64,000 bases of DNA from Anas platyrhynchos (taxonomy: Eukaryota > Chordata > Aves > Anseriformes > Anatidae): assembly GCF_047663525.1 (NCBI RefSeq), contig NC_092594.1, positions 36,007,001 through 36,071,000 on the forward strand. The letters are read 5' to 3'. Below are positions 51,875 to 63,085 of this stretch, one piece after another. The position numbers and the translations under genes are program-made. How positions within the stretch are numbered: position 1 is the stretch's first letter; each line of letters opens with the position of its first letter. The notes below the pieces were generated by a model. That model did not search any database. It was given only the letters and a program-made list of their open reading frames with translations, and was not told the origin of the DNA.

Positions 51875-52275
51875 CAGCACTGCCCGTGGGGCCGGATCCT
51901 GCTGCAGCACCGAGCCCCGCAGCTGGATTTTCCTCCCCGGGCCCGGCCGGTGCAGATGCGGTCACACAGCTGTGCGTGAAGAATCTGTAGCTATAAATGA
52001 ACGCTGTTCTCCATCTCTTGACGTCAAGGGGAAGCTGTGCTGGCAGGTCCTGCCAAGCGCCGGGCTCCGGAGGAGCTCTCCCACCCCACGCACCCGATGC
52101 GAGATCGCAGCCGGCTCCTTCCCATGCGCCGGGTGCTCGCACACCTCCGCCCGGAGCTGCTGCAGAGGGGGTGCTGTGAAAAGCTGCTCACCCAAAAAGA
52201 CTCTCTCTGGAAGCAGCATCTGGCGCCGGACCCCCGTTCTGTTAGCGGCAGGGGTTGTGACACGACATCCCTTCG
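51875..52275 (+). promoter_or_regulatory. Orphan CpG-rich patch with TATA box and perfect CRE
   Basis: I count about 28 CpGs in roughly 370 bp of GC-rich DNA, far denser than the flanks. Inside is a TATAAA (51993-51998, + strand), followed 19 bp later by the 12-bp palindrome CTTGACGTCAAG (52017-52028), which includes a full CRE TGACGTCA. CACAGCTGTG lies upstream. No gene recognised on either side starts here, so this may be the promoter of an unrecognised non-coding transcript or a distant alternative promoter. The arrangement is seen directly; promoter activity is inference. Confidence 0.45.
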
Positions 52276-52644
52276 ACCACAAGGAGGGAGAGGGTCCTTT
52301 TTCGCCTCTTTCAGGGAAATGAATGGTGTTACCCTACAGGTGTGGGCCACTCCTGCTGCAGATAGTTGGGATGGAGGGGAAGGAAGGGTGAGAGCAGGAG
52401 AAGAAGGTACCCCCCACAGCTGAGACGCAGGGTTAAAAAAGTCTATTCCCAGGGTATCCTTAAACAAACCCAGGAGAGAAGCCAAAGCCGCCCCAAACTT
52501 TCCCCTTCAGCCTGTAATTTTCAGACAACAAACCGATCCTTTCACTTTTTCCAAAGGAGTGAAGAGAAAGGCAGAGAACTGGAAAAACCCTTTATAGAAA
52601 TATCAGCTGTTCCTCCTCATTCCCACCCCCAGTTCTGTTTTTTG

Positions 52645-52985
52645 ACAAGTTAAAGTGAGGCCATAACTTATTCTGCTTTGTTCGACAGGGATAATCACAC
52701 GTGACTCTAATCACTCATGATGTTTTATTGATTTTAAGCACATTTAATCAGAAATTGGCTCTGAGTTAGATTCCTGCTAATTACTGAGAAGCAGCATTTT
52801 GAATGACTTCACAATTGGACTGCAGATTAGAATGGACAATATGTACTAAAATAATGATTCATGCATTCAGCTCCCTGGATTTATTTTGTTTATATTGGAT
52901 TTTTTAATCTTTAAAGACATAATTCTGCATATGGGCAAGCAGCATTAAAAACCCTTAGCAAAATGGGTTTAATTTAACAGGCTAG
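52645..52985. promoter_or_regulatory. Candidate conserved non-coding element
   Basis: About 340 bp of repeat-free AT-rich DNA contains CTAATTAC (TAATTA at 52778-52783), ATGATTCATGCAT (52854-52866, POU-like), GATTAGAATGGACAATATG and TTGTTTATATTGG (FOX-like). It changes abruptly to GC-richer sequence on both sides. Of all blocks in the right half this most resembles an ultraconserved-type enhancer. Its conservation is untested. Confidence 0.4.
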
Positions 52986-55900
52986 GCCTTAGCCAGGGAT
53001 GGGATGTGTGGGGAACAGTTTATCCCCTGCAAATGTAATTCGTCTCTGAAGGGCACTGGGGGGGGCCTTGCCCTTGGTGTCACCACACATGGGTGGCCGT
53101 GGCTGCGGTGTGGGGCCCCTTTGGTATTTCCACCCAACCCAATTCAGTTTCCAATGCCCAAATCACGGCTCCTGAGCAAGTCTTTCAACAGCAGAGGGTA
53201 AAGAGTTGCTATTCCCAGATTTTTTTTCTTAACCTAGAAAACACTTTCTCTGAATATCTTGGTCATACCCTGGTAGGATTCATATTTTGAGTAGTCATGG
53301 GTGTCTCATCTCCATCGGTGCCTAGGCTGGAGATCCATGGCAAGGTGACTTCAAAGGGAAATTTTCCATGCTCAGAAGCAGCTGTGGCCAAGCACGGGCT
53401 GTTTCCCAAACAACAAAACTTCCACTTCCCCCTGAGAAACACCAATCCACAGAGCAGCACTGAAGGTGGAGGCCAGAAATCAGGCAAGGACAGAGATTAC
53501 CAGCAATGTGAACTGATACGAAACTTGTTTTCTAAATGAAAACAGAAATTTTCCATTTCCCTCTATGCTATTTTATTTTTGATGAAAAAAAAAAAAAAAA
53601 AAAGAAACCATACTGGGGAAGGCTCCTGAAGGTTTCAGATGAAATTTCCAAGTTTTGAGTTAAAAAGTCAAAATTTTCCATGAAAAAAGGATTTTTTTTT
53701 CCCCAACACAGTACTAGTAGGAATACTTACTGCAATCTTGCCAGCCAATGGCTTTCATACAAAAACAAGCCCAAACTCAGAAAGATGCACAGAATACTCT
53801 GCGATAACCAGCATCTAAAAAGCAACAGCTCTGAAATCTCCCTTTCTGCTCCCACTCCTTTCCGTAGGTCTGCGACACGACGGTTCAGTGGGTGGAACTC
53901 GCTCACGAATGATGTGAAACCTCAACTTCACAGAAAGCTGGGAAATTCACCCCAGAATCACCACTGGCCTCTCAAAGAACCAGGCTGCATCTCTGTGCTA
54001 ATTCAACCGTCCCTGAGAAGTGATGCAGATACTCATTCTTTAGTAATATTGTACCCCTCGGATATAATATAGCAAGGTCCTTTTATATAGGACCAAATCA
54101 TTGTAAATCCAGCATGTAATTCTGACTTCTTCTTGATTCCCTGCCCTCTCCAGCTCCCCTCGTTCCCCTCTGTGCCATTTTATTGTCACTGCAGAACAGG
54201 ATTTAGAGCATGTGAGGCAAAGTGAACTCTCACCTTGGTATAACTTCACATTATAACAAGGAAACATCTTTGACTTGAGACCCTTTAATCTTTCTTTTTT
54301 CTTTCATTCATTCTTCTGTTTCTTTTTATTTATTTATTTATTTCAACCATCTTTTGTTCTTTCTTTTGCATAAAAACATAGATATCGAATATGTTCTGTA
54401 ATAGCAAGAGCATTTACGCTATCTACATTACCTGACGTGCCATTGTCTGCTGCTGCACCAAGGCTTGCAAAGGTGATAACTGTTACGAAATGGTCAGACT
54501 CTGCCATGTGACCTATGCCTCTCTCCATTATATCCCTTCAAAATTGGCTTCAGTTTCTTTACCAGGTCTCTTGAAGATAAAGACCTAGAAAGGTGCTGTG
54601 TAGGTATCACCAGCCCACCTTGCATTGGAAAGGGCTACATGGAGGAAGCCACCAGGCCCCAGGATGTACAAACCCAATGCACCATTTCCAGGGGAGCTGG
54701 GAAGCTCATGCACCCTGTTCCTGGGACCTGGGACCTGGCTTGCCCATACTGGCATTGCTCCCATGTGTAGTGCAGTGATAGCCAGGCAGCAGGACATGGG
54801 AAACGGGAAGGAAGACCACCTTGGTCCATATACTGGAACAGGAAAGGTCCTGCTCCGTGCTCCTGGACCTTCAGCTTCCTCCACTGGAAATGGAGGAAGA
54901 GTGGTTGGAGTTTCTCAGTTGGACCATGCCCAGGAGAACTCCAACAGAGTTGGAGTCTGGCATCTCTGCCTGGCATCCCTGCCTCTGCCAGGTCTATCAC
55001 CCCTACGGCCCTGGGGAAGGTGGAGAGGACAGCCCGTGAGTAGGAACCAGCTCCAGTGTTGCTGTATGGAAGTTTGTCTGTTCTCAGCCTGCCAGGGCAA
55101 GCATTCTCCTGAAGTGAGGTCAGGCTTGCAGAGGGAGATCTTCTGCTGATGCAGCAGGAGGATGCAGAAGGAACAGAGGAGTGAACCTTGGAAACATTTT
55201 CCCTTATGAAAACTATGCGGAGGGGATTCTGTACAACCTATGAATCTCACTCTTTCCAGCATTTTTGGGTGTAGGTGTTTTTGGTGTTCACAGCCCTGAA
55301 ACGTGTTGCTTTAGTAGTTTTGTGAATGGACATGAGTGACAGAAAAATAAATTTGCATTCTTCTACTCACTGGTTGACTCCAACTTCAGAGTCTTCAGTG
55401 AAAAGTACAGGCTTGAAAATTATTCTGAAGTTACAGCACCTACAAGACTTTTACCAGATGGAAACCTGAAAAAAGATTACTTCTCAGATGCATTGCTCAT
55501 TTGTTCGGAGTAATTAGTAGATGTAAAACCAAAAATAGACCTTTTCCTTTGATCCTCTCCAGTTGGATTCTGTGCGTGACGACCCGGCGCACATGTCTCG
55601 GCATTCTGCACTGAAACTGCTGCAGTTTTCCCCTGAAACCCCACCAGCATTTCACATCTCACCTAGGAAAATATATATGGAGATAAGCCCCGTCCAAGGA
55701 CACGGGAGAACGTCACTGGGTCCCAACCCCTCATATTTTGCAGTCTTCCGGGGAAAAGAAATCACAGTCAGGCTCATTTACAGAATGTAAAGTGTCACAG
55801 TGAGTAGCCTGTGCTGTTCTCATCTGGTTGTCCAATCCTCTATAAAAAAGCACCAAGAAATGAACAACGAAGGTCTTTGTAGTCTCTTGAAGTCAATGGC

Positions 55901-58900
55901 AGCCCTTCCTTTGATACCAAAGAGTTCAGGATTAGCCCTTTATATATAGCTGGAGGCAAAAGGTGAGGAAGAAGAGCAGTTTGTAGAAGTGGATGAAGCG
56001 CGGTGTAGATGGGACTGGGGCAGAGCTCAGCAGCAGGCTCCCTGCTTTGTGTGTGAGACAGGGGACAGCTGGAAGCACGAGCTGGGGGATGCCAGGGGAG
56101 GACAGAGGGACAGGCGATGTCACCAACACCCGCTGCTACCGAAATGTCCCCCGAGACACGGGCTCCAGCCTCTCGGCTGATTGCTCTGAGGGAGGTGATC
56201 CTCTTACAGCGCAAAGCTGGCTGAGCACAGCTGAGCACCCCAGCACCTCCGCTGAGCTGCTAACCTCATTTAGATGCCTGGGAGGACAAAGGAACAGCAC
56301 AAAGCATCATCCCTGAGACATGCAAGGCAACGCGCCCGCTGTGAGCTGTCCCCTTACAAGAAGCTCAGGCAGCCCAATGCAGGCACCCCACGGCCACCTC
56401 CACTTCCCAGGGGGGTACTGGGAGGAGGGAGCTGGCACCTGAAGCCTCTCTGCAGGATTTCAGGCAGAACAAAGGTAAGGGAACCCATTTATTGACAGCA
56501 CCTGCAGTCTTGTCCTCCTTGGATGGCGTTGCTCCCCTCCAACGGGTTAGGCACTACTGAGATCTGGCTGGCTGCACAGCCAGGACTGAGGTGGAGAACA
56601 GGAAAACTGGGGCTCACTCTGCTGTCCAACCCTTGTAGCATGGAAACACAGTCCCAAATACAACCAGCAGCAAATGCTTCACCCACCCAAGCCATGAGCA
56701 CCCCAAGGCCGGTCAGCGAAGGTCCGTGCTGCCCACACCAGGGCACGGTCGGGTTTCCAGCTGTACATTTAACGAGCCTCGTTCTTTACGCGGAGCATTA
56801 GCAATGATATCCTGCACTAGAGATTAGGGCTAATGCTGTACATTATTTCCAGCAAGGGATTAATTAAATCTCTACATTTCTGAGAAGCAACCGGAATAAA
56901 AGGAAACCATTCATTTCAGTGAAATCCAAATTAGCAGCAAGTTTCTCATTTCTTCCCAAACTGACTTCATGGTGAAGTGAAACGTAAGCTGGGAACTGCA
57001 AATACCCTAAATGCATAATAATAATATAATTAGCTGCCTCCAAAGGTGGTATGTACTGAACTCTGCTCCCTCCTTCCAGGTCCTGCTGTAGGTTGTCCTG
57101 CCTGCACACACAGGGCCCACATGTGACACCAATGTCCCCTTCAGCAGCCTTCCCAAACGAGCTCTGCAATGCTGTATTTCTGATATTGGGCTGGACAGAA
57201 GGGGTTTGAAGCCCCAGCACTCTGATGGGAGTGAAGGAAAGCCCTGTCTGAGGTTCAGCAGAACCAGGGGGACAAGGGAGGACAGGACTGTGTGTTTTGC
57301 CCCAGCAGGAATGGGCACGGGGCAGCAGAGCCAACGTGGTCCAGAGGTGGGAAGTATGAGGCCACCAGCTGATGTCTTCAGGGGGATTTTTCCTGGGAAC
57401 AGGGGATGGCTGCAATCAGAAAGCCCCAGTGTTGAGCAAAACCCCAGCTTCTCCAGGCAAAATTGTTCCCTGGTTTACATGTATCCCTTCCTGGTCATTA
57501 CTGCTCATGGTTGCATGCTTGCTGCTATAGAGAGGCCCGGGACCCATGAAGGCCCCGTTCTCTTCACCACGAGGTATTTTCCACGGTTTCTCTGCTTTTT
57601 CCAGAGCAGTTCAGACAGCTGGTGCTGCCCATAGCCGCTCAATTTGCTTTCTCAAAATCTGCTGTTTCTTGTTTGGGCTTGTTTAAACTCGCTTTCTTCC
57701 TGTTCGCCTTTATTCTGCTTTTCGTCATCAAAGTCCTGATTGGGCTGCCGAGGGCTTTGGAGACCTGGAGGGCTTCCACGGGTCTGGCTTGTATTAGAGG
57801 GGGGCAATTTCCCAACCGCCGGCTGAGATTCAACATTGCCGCTCTCCTTGCTGCGCTGAGGAAAACCAGGGGCACACAGACAGCCTCGTGGAAGGACTTG
57901 CTCCGTTTCCAGCAGGAGGAAACTGTCACGGGGATATTTTGACTAGAGCAGTGGGGGGGGGTTGGATGGGAGAGCTGTCACTGGTGTGCGGGGAGTTGGG
58001 ATTGCCAGCCTGGGGGGACCACGTTTACTCAGGGGCTGGCCAAATCTGGGGCCACCTCTCTTCCCATGTCTGCGAGCAGCAAGGATTTAATGGACCTGCT
58101 GCTGTAGGGACTGATGGCCATGGTTATCCCCTTCCTCCTTGTGTCCATAACACCGTAACCCACCACTGTCAATGAAGCTACTGGCCTGCTGGCACGGTGT
58201 GATTTGCCATAGCTGTCAGGGTTTTGCATTTCACAAGCTGCTTCAGGAAGAAAAACGCAAGCTGCATCAAAAGGTTAAGATTTTGAAAGCAGAAGGCCAA
58301 GCAAACAATGATTTCAAAGAACTCTGTTTTGTTTGCACTGGGCCTAATGAAATATGCTTTGTTTTGCTGTACTTGCACTGCACCATAATTTTTCTACCGA
58401 TAGTAAAACTTGCTCCTTGCAGCAGCATTTCATTTTCTCTGTTTCCCAAGAAGAGGTGAGGTCAGGTCTGTTAGCTTTTCACCTGCCTGACGCACTCTTT
58501 TCCAAAATGGAGATCTACACTGAAGAGCATATTCTTTGAGACCCAAATTGCACAAAAGCTGAGCCCTGAGCACTTCACTGCCTCCCGCGGAGTTGTTCTG
58601 GGTCCCGGGGCTGGAAGGGCTCACGCAGCCCCCAGGGAGCAGGGGCAGCACCTGGTGCAGACAGAGGCATGGCAGTGATCCCTCCTTGCAAACACAGCCC
58701 CGAGCCTGCAGCCTTGAAGTAATTCCTCCAAGTAATCCCAGCCTCCTTGCACACCCGGACTCTTGCACAGCCCTACCTCACCAAGCTTAATTTGGGCTTA
58801 GAGGTTTTTTACCTGGGGTTGAGCACTGCCGGGTCATGCTACATAGGTGTGAGGCACATCCACAGGGCTAAACACACCTACAGGCTTTACAAAAATGGCA

Positions 58901-59560
58901 TCTTTGTCTAGATGGGAACAGTAATATAGGTTGAAGTAAGTGACCGTTCCCCAAAGCAGTCCCGGTGCCAGAATAATAATGTAATAAACATCCTAAATCT
59001 GTTTTTTGCCCTTCACAGTTTCAGTGCAGCTCAAGCTAATAAGAGAAGTAAAATGATGTGAAAACCAATCAAGTTAAAAAAAAAAAAAAAAAAGCAGTTG
59101 TGTAGATGTGAGACTGCCCTGTGTCCTAGTCTCAATATCAGTCCCAGTGTCTTTCATCCTTCAGAGAAGAATTTGCTCCTGGTCCTCTGAAGCACCAGGA
59201 TCTGACCCATCCCCACCTTTGCAGGGGCTAAAGCAAAGCCCATTGGACAACATCTCTCTGCTCTCCAGCACTCCCAAGCCCATGTGATGCTGGAGAATGA
59301 GAAACGTGGCTATGGACTAGCTGGAAATGCAAAATCCAAGGGAGCACTGACACATGGTGCGTGCAGGCATCTCCTCCTGATGCTGCCACCCATCCACACC
59401 ACTGCTAAAAAGTCACTGCACCCTCATCCTCCTCCATCCATGACCAGGAACAACCTGGGGAGCAACATCACACAAACACAAATAGACACTGAAATCTCCC
59501 CGGCACTCGTGCAAAGCAGCTCTGCAATGCACTTTGCCCTCTCCCTGGCTTCTTTTTAAC
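52986..59560. other. Gene-free region, right part of the desert
   Basis: No supported gene. It contains A19 at 53585-53603, a TTTA microsatellite at 54323-54343 and A18 at 59076-59093. A 106-codon open frame at 57622-57942 (+) encodes a hydrophobic stretch but has no other support. Confidence 0.5.
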
Positions 59561-60089
59561 GTGCCTGTCTGGGCAGTGCTAATTGCCATTACCTCTATAT
59601 CTCGTGCCTAGTGGGCATGATGTTTTAATAGGTGCCATCGTGCGATGAAGCACAGGCCGTTGGAGGAAGGCACTCTGCAATGCCAGCAATTTTCGCAGAA
59701 AGCCACGAGATGGCGATGCAATAGAAATTTCTGTGGGGAGGAGGAGCGGGCTGGGGTTAGGGAGCAGGGAGGAAGGCCTGGGCACCCGGGTGGGTGCTGA
59801 GCCCACCGCCAGGAAGCATAGGGCACTTACACAGCAATGGAAGGTTTACATTATTATTATTATATATATATTTTTTTCCATGGTTCTGCATTTATCACAC
59901 ATTTTTAGAGATCCAGAACATAGTGTGTTGAACTTATTAGTAGTAGTAGTAGCTGCTTTGAAATCTTGTGCTGGAGCTGAACAGACCCTTCTATGGATGA
60001 GTGAATGTGCATGAAACAGCAGTAACCCTTTAGAGTTAATGGTAATTTTAAAAAAGCATCTTTCCTTTCCCTGGCTAAACGCTCCGTTT

Positions 60090-60180
60090 CCCGAGAGATA
60101 TGTCAATCATTGATGGCTGTACCAAAATAAATTTTGGCACAAAGTGAAAAATTAATTGCGATTTTTAATTAAAATACAGA
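60090..60180. promoter_or_regulatory. Candidate PBX-MEIS-type element
   Basis: TGTCAATCA (60101-60109) is the reverse of TGATTGACA, nine of ten bases of the PBX-PREP/MEIS composite site. It is followed by CCAAAATAAATTTTGG, a near-palindrome, and AAATTAATTGCG in a repeat-free AT-rich block. Confidence 0.3.
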
Positions 60181-60462
60181 GAGGCGTGGAGAATGGAGAG
60201 TAGGGAATGGGGTCTCCAGGAGCAGCACACGGGATGGGGGATTGGGACCTGCCCTTCCAATTTGCCCTCTTTGCCCTCAAAAGCTGCCTTTGCCTCTCAG
60301 AGCAATACAGGTTTCACATTGACTCCATCAGCACTCCACAGGTACAGGGACTGTCAACTCCAAATCTGGGGACCAGTGGCTGTGTGGAACCCAAATAATA
60401 CGTATAATATATACATGGTATTTATGTTCCTCCTTGTTGAGCTGATTGAATATAAAGAACCT

Positions 60463-60480
60463 AATTTTGGGCCCAAAATT
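60463..60480. repeat. 18-bp perfect palindrome
   Basis: AATTTTGGGCCCAAAATT is exactly self-complementary. CAATTAGGATTTGCACAAATGC follows and CCTAATT overlaps its left side, so the wider block is rich in TAATT/AATTA cores. Confidence 0.9.
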
Positions 60481-60644
60481 CAATTAGGATTTGCACAAAT
60501 GCAGCTTCAAACTCCCCTCATCAAAAGAGGCCCTGCAAATTAAAACTCAAGTCTGCCCTTTAAGTCACTGCTTGAAAAGGGGACGGTGGGTAGTTTGTGG
60601 AGATTCATTTTTCCTCTAGTTTATATATAACTTGCTAAGCTTTT

Positions 60645-60840
60645 TATTTTTTTAAACGAGCTTACTATGTCCAATTTAAGTCAAAATTTAATGATCCCTG
60701 CAGTAATTCATTTAAGGATACAGCTTCAATAAACGCTGTGGCATAAGTCAGGGAATAACTGTCCTTGTCCGCAGCACAACGATTAATCAACTTTATTAAA
60801 ATTAGGATTGGCTGAGGAGATTTGCATAAAAAAAAAAGAA
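60645..60840. promoter_or_regulatory. Candidate conserved non-coding element with octamer site
   Basis: Repeat-free AT-rich DNA contains ATTTAATGATCC, CAGTAATTCATTTAAGG, CGATTAATCAAC, TTAAAATTAGGATTGG and ATTTGCAT (60830-60837), which is the exact reverse complement of the canonical POU octamer ATGCAAAT. Conservation is untested. Confidence 0.35.
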
Positions 60841-61513
60841 CACTCTTCCAAGCCTTCTCCAGGGTTGGAGTGGGTCTGAGATTTTTCGTACACCTCAGGC
60901 CGAACTTTTGGGCTCTCCTGCCCATTTTCCTGGCCCCCAGCTCCATGTGCCTTGGGACCATCTGTGCCCGGAGTGGATGATGTGGCTCACATATGATGGT
61001 ATCTAAAAGGGATTAAAAAGAAATGAGACCCTTTAGCACACACCCATGGCTTACAACATACTTTTCACAGGAAGGGGATGTGGGAAACATCTTATTTCTG
61101 GGTATCTCTTGGTGCTTTGGTGCAGGAACATTTTCTGGACGAGGCTTTAATTGGAGCAACCACCTGGAGTTTTTTTATGTTATTTTATGTCTTCATTCTC
61201 TCCCGGAGCCCCCTGGGGGCCCAACCTGCTTCGCCAGCGACCCGTGCAGCCCCACAGCCGCTGCTTTGCCCCGTCCACAGGTCGGGGACAGCAAAAGGTG
61301 CCAGGGGCAGCCCCCCAGAATGGCCCTGCGGTACCGCCGTGCTGACCCTACGTGCAGCACCGGCCAGCCAGCAGGGACCAATTAGCTTTCTGGATCCAAT
61401 TAGCAGCAGCTGTGATTTGTGTGCATCCCTCCATACATATGGCCGGGCTGAACTTTCCCTCAGTTTCAAAATGTCCCCGTATAGCACAGGCAAAATGAGA
61501 GGAAGGACCATTT

Positions 61514-61551
61514 GTCTCTCTCTCTCTCCCTCTCTTTTTTTTTTTTTTTTT
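61514..61551. repeat. (TC)n followed by T17
   Basis: A pyrimidine tract of TC units runs directly into a homopolymer T run. Confidence 0.85.
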
Positions 61552-61689
61552 CCCACCAGCCTTTATTATGATGGATGACGAACCTTTTACATCACTCACC
61601 AACTTGCAAACAAATTAGCTACCTTCATCACCTTCCCCTGATGGCGGAGCTGGCAGGCGCTGGCCCGATGAGCTGTCGGGGAGCGGGTA

Positions 61690-61870
61690 ATGGGTGCGGG
61701 AGGTGCACGAGTGCTTCATTGGACATTATCAACCAAGTTTTCTGGAAATAAAATATAAGTGAAGTCAGATGCTGAGGGCTTAAGTGTCCATGCATTAACC
61801 AGGATGAGTTCAGGCTCGTGTAGCAATTTGGGCTCCGGCCATTTAGGGCGGGACAGGAATTGTTACTCAT
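61690..61870. promoter_or_regulatory. Candidate conserved non-coding element
   Basis: Repeat-free block with TTCATTGGACATTATCAACC, GGAAATAAAATATAAG, CATGCATTAACC and TCATTTTAATGG. It has low GC between GC-richer flanks and no reading frame. Confidence 0.3.
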
Positions 61871-62914
61871 TTTAATGGATGTCGGGCATCCAAATCCCTT
61901 CGGTGGGACTGAAAAATCTCATCCCTAATTTCTATGTGCCTCGGTGCCTCACACGCAGTGCTAGTGAGAGCCAACTCCTGCAGAAGGCTCCGGGAAGCCC
62001 GATAAATGTTACTGGTATTACCCATAACCATTCTCAGTTTCCTTGAAAAGACCAGAGCAAGGGGAACAGAAAGGTACCAGCCTGCTGGTGGGATGACAGG
62101 CAGATGAGCAGAGCTGGCTCCTTGCTCCCCATCAGTGCTTTCTGCCCAGACGTAGCAGAAAGGGCTAACGCAGATCATCACAGACCCTGCTGCTGATGAA
62201 GATCCCAAATTAATGGGAAGGTGTCCTGCAGTGCTGCCCAAGGGGTCAGCATTTAGCACCAGGCAGGAGGTTTTGGTAGCAGAGTGGGTCACCGGCTGCA
62301 GTGCAAAGAGGGAAGATGCAAAAACCACTTTACAGGGTGCTTTAAAAAATGTCATCTATCTGGAAAGCATCTGTTAAAAAAAATGCTGTGTTAGAGAAGA
62401 GACCCCTGTACGTGCATGCATCCTTGAAAAAAATTGCTCAGGGCAGAGAGTTAAGAAATGAGGGACCAAAGCATTTCATTGCATAGTGAATAATTCGGTA
62501 TCTCCAACAAGCCCTTGTGCATTGCAGCATTTCAGCAGGCAGCCAGCAGCTGGTTCCTGGGGACGAGCATGGGGAGGAGAGCAAAAAGGGGCTGGTGGTG
62601 GCACAACATCACCCCAGGTTCAGTCTCTGGAAAAAAAAATAATAATAAAAATCACAAGACTTTCTTCCTGTTTGGCTGAAAAGGGAAGGGGACAGACCTG
62701 GCAGTGGCAGACCCATCCCTCCTCTTGCTGGTGCTGTATTTCCGTGCTGGGGGCAGTCGGGTCGGGCTGGAGAGGGGGGGGGGGAAGAACGGAGCGATGC
62801 TTTCTGTGGAAGTGGAAAATTCAGCGCAATTAAACTCGATCCCTGGAAGAAGATAAACATGTTTGAAAACCCAGCCCCAATGCTGAAGTTACAGTAGCTG
62901 ATCCACAGAGAGGA

Positions 62915-63085
62915 AGAATGGTTTTGTGGTTAAGGCACTTAACTGTGATCTGAAAAATCTGGGTTTAATTCCATCAGCCACAGCCTCCCCGCGCGCTTTT
63001 GGACAAATCGCTTAATGTCTTTCTGCCCAGCTCACTGTACAAAATGAGGGCAGTCGCTCTTCCTTTTAAAACAGATAATCCTTCC
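62915..63085 (+). mobile_element. Ancient MIR-type SINE (MIR1_Amn-like) fragment
   Basis: The tRNA-derived head reads GTGGTTAAGGCACTT and then CTGGGTTTAATTCC (degenerate B box). It continues with the MIR core order: a CCACAG-type segment, TTTTGGACAAATCGCTTAATG (compare the MIR 'ttgggcaagtcacttaa') and CACTGTACAAAATGAGG (compare 'catctgtaaaatgggg'). The copy is highly diverged, as expected for a family active in early amniotes. Confidence 0.75.

Noticed and set aside
57622..57942. 106-codon open frame with a hydrophobic, membrane-like segment
   Set aside because: No homology recognised, overlapped by an open frame on the other strand, and no promoter or splice context. T-rich DNA readily encodes such Leu/Phe runs.
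62918..62985. Possible tRNA gene
   Set aside because: The A and B boxes are degenerate, no clean acceptor stem can be drawn, and a MIR core follows directly, so it is a SINE head.
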